Below are positions 5,903-10,454 of a DNA stretch of 10,454 nucleotides, piece by piece (the stretch's first letter is position 1; every line of letters starts with the position of its first letter). A model generated the notes under the pieces. It did not search any database. It saw only the letters and a list, made by a program, of their open reading frames with translations, and was not told the origin of the DNA. Position numbers and translations under genes: made by a program. Source of the stretch: Acidobacteriota bacterium (GTDB lineage Bacteria; Acidobacteriota; UBA890; WLXD01); the NCBI GenBank assembly GCA_022571615.1, contig JACZXM010000056.1:1-10454 (forward strand), written 5' to 3'.

Positions 5903-5928
5903 GCAGCCCGTGGCAGAAACGGCCTGAG
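5903..5928 (+). repeat. Dispersed 26-base repeat, copy R5 (between AIM24 gene and ndk)
   Basis: The first 16 bases, GCAGCCCGTGGCAGAA, are identical to R2, and 22 of 26 match overall. It lies 29 bases past the AIM24-family stop and three bases before the ndk stop. Its last three bases enter the inverted repeat at 5926-5943. Confidence 0.6.
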
Positions 5929-5943
5929 CTGCTACAGCAGCTC
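5926..5943. terminator. Perfect inverted repeat over the ndk stop, possible bidirectional terminator
   Basis: GAGCTGCT and AGCAGCTC are perfectly complementary with only two bases between them. The ndk stop codon (5932-5934) lies inside. It sits where two convergent genes meet. Neither strand has a T tract, and a two-base loop would force the inner pairs open. A structural or cruciform role is as likely as termination. Confidence 0.35.
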
Positions 5944-6351
5944 CCGCCCGGCGAAATGAAACGCCAGCTCCTGGGTGGCGGTCTCGGGAACATCGGATCC
6001 GTGTACGCTGTTGCGCTCGATGTTCTCCGCATACAGCGCCCGGATCGTTCCCGCCTCGGCATCCGCCGGATTGGTCGCGCCCATGACCTTGCGCAGAAGC
6101 GTGATCGCGTCCTCGCGCTCGAGCGCCACGGCGAAGATCGGCCCGGATGTCATGAACTCGCACAGGCTGTCAAAGAACGGGCGCTCGCGGTGGACGGCGT
6201 AGAAAGCCTCGGCCTCGGCGCGCGAGAGGCGCGTTCGCTTGCAGGCGAGGATCTTGAAACCCTCCTGCTCATAGTGCGCCAGGATGCGACCGCCCAGATC
6301 ACGGGCCACAGCATCCGGCTTGATCATCGCCAGGGTTCGCTCGACTGCCAT
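5932..6351 (-). CDS. ndk: Nucleoside diphosphate kinase
   Basis: This 139-residue enzyme moves the terminal phosphate of ATP to other nucleoside diphosphates through a phosphohistidine. The active-site signature NSVHGSD (114-120) places the phosphorylated residue at H117. K11 in MIKPDA, R104 and N114 are the other conserved phosphate-binding residues. Length matches the family (about 135-150). The ATG at 6351 is one base after the mdh TGA, and GGAGAG at the end of mdh serves as Shine-Dalgarno. Translation is therefore probably coupled to mdh. Its place after icd and mdh suggests expression with central carbon flux. In bacteria that use succinyl-CoA synthetase to make GTP or ATP, Ndk balances those pools, but that link is inference here. 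Confidence 0.97.
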   Translation of the reverse strand: MAVERTLAMIKPDAVARDLGGRILAHYEQEGFKILACKRTRLSRAEAEAFYAVHRERPFFDSLCEFMTSGPIFAVALEREDAITLLRKVMGATNPADAEAGTIRALYAENIERNSVHGSDVPETATQELAFHFAGRELL

Positions 6352-6352
6352 C

Positions 6353-7282
6353 TCAGCTCTCCAGCTCGTTCACCAGCTTACGTACGTGGGCCACCGAGCG
6401 CTCGAACTGCTCTTGCTCTTGCTCGGTCAGCTCGATCTCGAACACCCTCTCCATGCCTCGGATGCCAAGCACCGCCGGCACCCCGACGAAGAGTCCGTCG
6501 ACGCCGTACTCGCCCTCCAGACGGGCAGCCACCGGCAGCACCTTCTTCTTGTCCAGTAGGATGGCCTCGATCATCTCGGCCACCGACTCGCCGGGCGCGT
6601 AGTAGGCGCTACCAGTACCCAGCAGGTTGACGATCTCGGCGCCACCGTTGCGGGTGCGATCGACGATGCGGTTGATCTGCTCCTGGCTCATGAGCTCGGT
6701 GATCGGCACCCCGGCGACGGTTGAGTAGCGCGGCAAGGGCACCATGGTGTCGCCGTGGCCGCCGAGCACGAAGGCGTGGGTGTTTTCCACCGACAGCCCG
6801 AGCTCCATGGCGATGAAGGCACGGAAGCGGGACGAATCCAACACCCCGGCCATGCCCAGCACGCGCTCGCGCGGGAACCCGGACTTGTTCTGCGCCACCC
6901 ACACCATCGCATCGAGCGGATTGGTGACCACGATCAGAATGGCCTGAGGCGAGTACTTGACGATTTCCTCGACCACACCGCCGACAATCTGCACGTTCTT
7001 GTAGAGCAAATCGTCGCGGCTCATACCGGGCTTGCGAGCCAACCCGGCGGCGATTACGACGATGTCCGAATCCTGGGTGTCGACGTAGTTGTTGGTGCCG
7101 GTGATCTTGCAATCGCCGCCGACGATCGTCGCCGCCTCCATCATGTCGAGCGACTTGCCCTGAGGCATTCCCTCGACGATGTCGATGAGCACCACGTCGG
7201 CAAGGCGCCGGTTGATGATGCTGTAGGCACAGGTCGCGCCGACGTTGCCTGCGCCGACGATGGTGACCTTCTTGAGAGCCAT
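6353..7282 (-). CDS. mdh: Malate dehydrogenase, LDH-like type
   Basis: This 309-residue NAD-dependent enzyme oxidises malate to oxaloacetate in the TCA cycle. It belongs to the lactate dehydrogenase-like MDH group, not the E. coli type. The NAD loop is GAGNVG (10-15), and D34 at the end of the second strand predicts NAD over NADP. The substrate loop [12 protein letters not shown] (82-93) carries R83 where lactate dehydrogenases have glutamine, so malate is the substrate; R89 is the second loop arginine. The catalytic pair is D149 and H176 (GGHGD), and R152 binds the carboxylate. The ATG at 7282 is three bases after the icd stop, with GGAGGA inside icd as Shine-Dalgarno. icd next to mdh is also known in deltaproteobacteria such as Geobacter. 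Confidence 0.96.
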   Translation of the reverse strand: MALKKVTIVGAGNVGATCAYSIINRRLADVVLIDIVEGMPQGKSLDMMEAATIVGGDCKITGTNNYVDTQDSDIVVIAAGLARKPGMSRDDLLYKNVQIVGGVVEEIVKYSPQAILIVVTNPLDAMVWVAQNKSGFPRERVLGMAGVLDSSRFRAFIAMELGLSVENTHAFVLGGHGDTMVPLPRYSTVAGVPITELMSQEQINRIVDRTRNGGAEIVNLLGTGSAYYAPGESVAEMIEAILLDKKKVLPVAARLEGEYGVDGLFVGVPAVLGIRGMERVFEIELTEQEQEQFERSVAHVRKLVNELES

Positions 7283-7285
7283 CGG

Positions 7286-8536
7286 TCAGTCCTCCATGTT
7301 GTCCATCAGCGCCCGGCCGAACTCCGAGCAGCTCAGCAGCGTTGCGCCCTGCATCTGGCGTTCGAGGTCGTAGGTGACCGTCTTGGCCAGCAAGGTCCTC
7401 TCCAGCGCGGTCTCGATCATCCGCGCGGCCTCACTCCAGCCGAGGTGAACGAGCATCATCACGCCCGACAGGATCAGCGACGAGGGGTTTACCTTGTCCT
7501 GGCCGGCGTACTTGGGAGCGGTGCCATGGGTAGGCTCGAACAGCGCCAAGTCGTTGCTCATGTTGGCCCCCGGCGCCATGCCGAGGCCGCCGACCTGTGC
7601 CGCACAGGCATCGGAGATATAGTCGCCGTTGAGGTTCGGCGTGGCGATCACGTCGTACTCATCGGGCCGTAGCAGCACCTGCTGGAACATCGCATCGGCG
7701 ATGCGGTCCTTGATCAGGACCCTATCCTCGGGCAAGACGCCTTCGTGCTGCGACCACAGGGCGTCCTCGGTGACCGTCGCCTCGGGAAACTCGTCGCGCG
7801 CGATCTCGTATCCCCAGGTGCGAAACGCCCCCTCGGTGAACTTCATGATGTTGCCCTTGTGCATCAAGGTGACGCTCCGGCGCCCGGAGTCGATGGCGAA
7901 CTGGATCGCTTTGCGCACCAGGTTCTTGGCCCCGGTCTCGGACATCGGCTTGATCCCGACGCCGCTATCGGAGCGAATGCTCGCACCCATCTCGCGGGTC
8001 AGGAACTCGATGACCTTGGCCGCCTCCGGCGTGCCCGCCTCCCACTCGATTCCGGCGTACACGTCCTCGGTATTCTCGCGGTAGATCACCACATCGAGCT
8101 TGTGGGGCTCGCGCACCGGCGAGGGCGTGCCGCGGTAGTACTTGACCGGACGCACACAGGCGAATAGATCGAGCTTCTGGCGCAACGCCACGTTGAGGCT
8201 GCGGATACCTCCGCCGACCTGGGTCGTCATCGGCCCCTTGATGGCGACGCGATAGCGCCGAATGGCCTCGAGCGTTTGCTCGGGCAGCCATTCGTCCATC
8301 TCCTGGTGCGCCTTGCCTCCAGCGAGGATCTCCATCCAGGCGATACCCCGCTCGCCGCCATAGGCTCGCTCCACCGCGCCATCGAGCACGTGACGAGCCG
8401 CGACCCAGATGTCGGGGCCGATGCCGTCTCCCTCGAGCCAGCAGATGATCGGATGCCCCGGTACCTGTAGGTTGCCGGCATCATCGATACTGACGCGCTC
8501 TCCCTCGGCCGGCGGCCGGTAGAAATCGGACGACAT
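7286..8536 (-). CDS. icd: Isocitrate dehydrogenase, NADP-dependent
   Basis: This enzyme decarboxylates isocitrate to 2-oxoglutarate in the TCA cycle. I start it at the ATG at 8536, with GAGGGG five bases upstream. That gives 416 residues, the length of E. coli Icd, and [15 protein letters not shown] as opening; a longer start at 8608 adds 24 basic residues with no homology look. Isocitrate-binding S113, N115, R119, R129, R153 and Y160 fall at the same numbers as in E. coli. The HKGN lysine is K227, and the metal-binding aspartates include D281, D305 and D309. K342, Y343, Y389 and R393 match the NADP-selecting residues of E. coli. S113 is the site that AceK phosphorylates in enteric bacteria, but no aceK is in the window. 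It leads the icd-mdh-ndk set. Confidence 0.97.
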   Translation of the reverse strand: MSSDFYRPPAEGERVSIDDAGNLQVPGHPIICWLEGDGIGPDIWVAARHVLDGAVERAYGGERGIAWMEILAGGKAHQEMDEWLPEQTLEAIRRYRVAIKGPMTTQVGGGIRSLNVALRQKLDLFACVRPVKYYRGTPSPVREPHKLDVVIYRENTEDVYAGIEWEAGTPEAAKVIEFLTREMGASIRSDSGVGIKPMSETGAKNLVRKAIQFAIDSGRRSVTLMHKGNIMKFTEGAFRTWGYEIARDEFPEATVTEDALWSQHEGVLPEDRVLIKDRIADAMFQQVLLRPDEYDVIATPNLNGDYISDACAAQVGGLGMAPGANMSNDLALFEPTHGTAPKYAGQDKVNPSSLILSGVMMLVHLGWSEAARMIETALERTLLAKTVTYDLERQMQGATLLSCSEFGRALMDNMED

Positions 8537-8587
8537 GGACGCCCCTCGCGTACGGTTCAGGCGCCTGCCTCGGAGCTTTCGATTGCG

Positions 8588-8602
8588 CCCCGGCTGCCGG
8601 GG
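8588..8602. other. GC-rich perfect hairpin in the icd leader region
   Basis: CCCCGG and CCGGGG flank CTG. It lies 51 bases upstream of the icd ATG. It could be an operator-like dyad, a leader hairpin or chance in GC-rich DNA. Nothing in the window names a regulator. Confidence 0.3.
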
Positions 8603-8629
8603 GGCCAAGACACAGAACAGGCGGTGGGT

Positions 8630-8671
8630 AAAAACTGATACGGCGCGGTTCCCCGGATTTCGGGCCCGCCG
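8630..8671 (-). terminator. Possible terminator after serA
   Basis: On the minus strand CGGCG and CGCCG (8671-8667 and 8645-8641) form the outer stem. GG with CC and CCCG with CGGG can extend it past small bulges. Six bases later comes TTTTT. The gap between stem and T run weakens it as an intrinsic terminator. It lies about 120 bases beyond the serA stop. Confidence 0.35.
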
Positions 8672-8791
8672 ACAAGGGTCACGCTACCATGGCCCCGTGG
8701 GGCGTTCAAACGAGATCTTAGCGTCCGGATTCGGGTTGTTCGAGCCACCCGGCAGCGGTCGCGGGCAACGCCGGCAACAGAGAAATGCAGG

Positions 8792-10375
8792 CTAGAAGAC
8801 CACGGTCCGAGCCCAGCGGAGCTCCGAGATCGCCACCAACTCTTCGAGTCCGGCAGCGTCGAGCGGCTCGTCGATGGTCATCGCGGCGATCGCCTCACCG
8901 CCGGGCGATGATCTGCCCAAACGCATGTCGGCGATGTTGATCCCGCGATCGGCGAGGAAGGTGCCCACCTTGCCGATCACGCCCGGTGTGTCCTTGTTCA
9001 CGAACACCAGCAGGTGGCCCACCGGAGCGATCTCGATCGGCAACCCGCCGAGCTCGACCAGGCGCCCTTGCAGACCATCGATGACGGTCCCGGCAACGCT
9101 ATGGGTCTTGCGGTCGGCGTTCGCCTCGACCCGGATCAGGCTCGAGTAGCCACGTTGGTCCGTGCTGCGCGACTCGGCCACACGGAGCCCCCGCTCCCGC
9201 GCCACCGCGTGGGCGTTCACCACGTTGACCTCATCGCCGAGAAACGGGCGGAAGAATCCGACCAGGATTCGCGCCGTCAGCGGCCGCAGCGTCATCGCGG
9301 TGATCTCGCCGAAGTACTGCACATTGAGCGCTTCGATGCCCTCGTAGCACTGCGACAGCAAGGTGCCCATGGCGCGGCCGAGCTCGAGATACGGAGCCAT
9401 TGCGCGCTGCTCCTCGGGTGGCAACGATTGCACGTTGACCGCGTGCCGGATGATCCCCTGCGAGAGGTACTCGGCCACCTGGCGCGCAATTCCCTCCCCG
9501 ACTCGCTCCCGCGCCTCGTGTGTGGCGCCGCCGATATGCGGCGTGCCGATAAATCTCGGATGCGCCAGCAGGGCATGGTTGTCTGTCGGCTCGGCCTCGA
9601 ACACGTCGCACGCCGCACCCGCCACCTTCCCCGACTCGAGGCCCTGCAGTAACGCTGCCTCATCGACCAGCCCGCCGCGCGCGCAGTTGATAATGCGCAC
9701 GCCGTCCTTCATCGTCGCCAGCGCTTCGGCGTCGATCAGATGGTGCGTGTCCGGGGTACGGGGGACGTGGATGGTGAGAAAATCCGCCCCCGGTAGCAGA
9801 TCCGCCATCGACATCAGCTCGATGCCCAGATCCTCGGCCACGGTAGGCGCCAGGAAGGGGTCGGCGCCGATCACTCTCATGTCGAAACCCTGTGCCCGGC
9901 GCGCCACTTCGCGACCGATGCGGCCGAGACCGATGATGCCCAGCGCCTTGTCCTTGAGCTCGACGCCGAGGTACTTCTTGCGGTCCCACTCGCCAGCCCT
10001 CAAGGCAGCCGACGCCTGAGGGACGTTGCGCGCCAGCGCCAGCAGCAGGGCTATGGTGTGCTCGGCCGCCGTGACCGTATTGCCCCAGGGCAGATTCATG
10101 ACCAGAATGCCGCGCTCGGTAGCGGCCTGCACGTCGATGTTGTCGACCCCGACACCGGCGCGACCGATGACCTGCAGGTTGGTCGCCGCCGCGATCGCCG
10201 CGCTGTCGAGCTGGTGGCCGGAGTGCACGATCACGCCCGCATAGGGCTCGATGACGTCCACCAAACTGCCAGCAGCACGCTCCGGCTGATGCTCGACCTC
10301 GATCCCGGCATCCTGCAGCGCGGCCCGGCCGCTACCCGGCAGTCGACCACACACGAGCACGCGCGGCTGGCTCAT
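8792..10375 (-). CDS. serA: D-3-phosphoglycerate dehydrogenase, long form
   Basis: This 527-residue enzyme oxidises 3-phosphoglycerate to 3-phosphohydroxypyruvate, the first step of serine synthesis. The substrate domain includes GRAGVGVDNIDVQAA (71-85). The NAD domain has GLGRIG (149-154) and D172. The catalytic triad is R233 (NCARGGLVDE), E262 (DVFEAEP) and H280 (TPHIGGATHEA). Residues of about 310-450 form the extra allosteric substrate-binding domain of long-form enzymes (Mycobacterium, Bacillus, human), and 453-527 is an ACT domain, the usual serine-sensing module. The IGGATHEAR loop replaces the LGASTxEAQ common in the family. The start overlaps an upstream stop in an ATGA, so serA is a distal gene of an operon entering from the right. 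A 255-base gap separates it from icd. Confidence 0.95.
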   Translation of the reverse strand: MSQPRVLVCGRLPGSGRAALQDAGIEVEHQPERAAGSLVDVIEPYAGVIVHSGHQLDSAAIAAATNLQVIGRAGVGVDNIDVQAATERGILVMNLPWGNTVTAAEHTIALLLALARNVPQASAALRAGEWDRKKYLGVELKDKALGIIGLGRIGREVARRAQGFDMRVIGADPFLAPTVAEDLGIELMSMADLLPGADFLTIHVPRTPDTHHLIDAEALATMKDGVRIINCARGGLVDEAALLQGLESGKVAGAACDVFEAEPTDNHALLAHPRFIGTPHIGGATHEARERVGEGIARQVAEYLSQGIIRHAVNVQSLPPEEQRAMAPYLELGRAMGTLLSQCYEGIEALNVQYFGEITAMTLRPLTARILVGFFRPFLGDEVNVVNAHAVARERGLRVAESRSTDQRGYSSLIRVEANADRKTHSVAGTVIDGLQGRLVELGGLPIEIAPVGHLLVFVNKDTPGVIGKVGTFLADRGINIADMRLGRSSPGGEAIAAMTIDEPLDAAGLEELVAISELRWARTVVF

Positions 10376-10454
10376 CCACCGGCCGCCGCGTCCAGAACCG
10401 TTGCCGCAGCGCCGACCGCGGTGCCGGGCACCACCTGGTGGCCCCGCGCCCGCA
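10372..10454 (-). CDS. Carboxy-terminal end of an unidentified gene upstream of serA
   Basis: A minus-strand frame is open from the window edge to a TGA at 10374-10372 that overlaps the serA ATG by four bases (ATGA). Nearly all its third codon positions are G or C, as in the neighbours. The visible 26 residues end in GAAATVLDAAAGG. That is too little and too low in complexity to name a family. serA is often coupled to a class V aminotransferase or a phosphoserine phosphatase, but nothing visible supports either. Confidence 0.6.
   Translation of the reverse strand, partial: RARGHQVVPGTAVGAAATVLDAAAGG

Larger units (their letters stand above)
8537..8791. other. serA-icd intergenic gap, icd promoter region
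   Basis: This 255-base gap on the minus strand holds no convincing gene. Features seen are a GCCCC-GT-GGGGC palindrome (8692-8703), a long imperfect stem (8641-8671) followed by a five-T run on the minus strand (8634-8630), and a perfect CCCCGG-CTG-CCGGGG hairpin (8588-8602). The icd promoter should lie here. I find no consensus -35/-10 pair I would defend, since the best (TTGGCC, 17 bases, CAATCG) is poor. Confidence 0.5.

Noticed and set aside
4416..6062. 548-residue minus-strand open frame across rseP and the AIM24-family gene
   Set aside because: It is antisense to two well-supported genes, lacks any family motif, and long antisense frames are common at this GC content.
8537..8608. Longer start for icd at 8608 (440 residues)
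   Set aside because: The extra 24 residues are arginine-rich and unlike the family. The ATG at 8536 has a Shine-Dalgarno and gives the E. coli length and residue numbering.
8690..8710. CCCCGTGGGGC in the icd gap as a repeat copy
   Set aside because: Only CCCGTGG is shared. It is a simple palindrome.
1..10454. CRISPR array, tRNA or rRNA gene, insertion sequence, prophage or defence system
   Set aside because: I saw no regularly spaced repeats, no tRNA-like cloverleaf, no transposase and no defence-type domain. All sizeable intervals are occupied by housekeeping genes.

Overview
This is a roughly two-thirds GC window with strongly GC-biased third codon positions. It comes from a free-living bacterium, probably Gram-negative: it has an RseP-type site-2 protease and a CDP-diglyceride synthase. 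The pairing of an E. coli-length NADP isocitrate dehydrogenase with an LDH-like malate dehydrogenase is also seen in deltaproteobacteria such as Geobacter, but the sequence alone does not fix the phylum. Nearly everything here is housekeeping or central metabolism. I see no phage, transposon, CRISPR, toxin-antitoxin or biosynthetic cluster.

Left part (1-1747): a doubtful reading frame runs off the left edge on the minus strand. Next is peptide deformylase (def, minus), then a 56-base divergent gap, then truA (plus). A 155-base gap with two inverted copies of a short repeat leads to galE.

Middle part (1748-5873, plus strand): galE overlaps cdsA by one base. Then come rseP and a gene of the AIM24/TIGR00266 family. 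This block covers UDP-sugar interconversion, CDP-diacylglycerol synthesis and regulated intramembrane proteolysis. The dxr gene often found between cdsA and rseP is absent here.

Right part (10454-5932, minus strand): an unidentified gene end overlaps serA by an ATGA. A 255-base gap follows, then icd, mdh and ndk in a tight set (3-base and 1-base gaps, with Shine-Dalgarno sequences inside the preceding genes). ndk converges on the AIM24 gene. The set links serine synthesis, two TCA-cycle dehydrogenases and nucleotide phosphorylation.

The least expected signal is a 26-base dispersed repeat in five copies. All five lie at gene ends or in gaps of the plus-strand block (1571-5928), and I found no convincing copy in the minus-strand block. 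One copy forms the last codons and stop of truA, and one abuts the likely galE promoter. truA and galE also each carry a TAnnnT hexamer exactly six bases before the ATG, the geometry of leaderless transcription, and neither has a well-placed Shine-Dalgarno.
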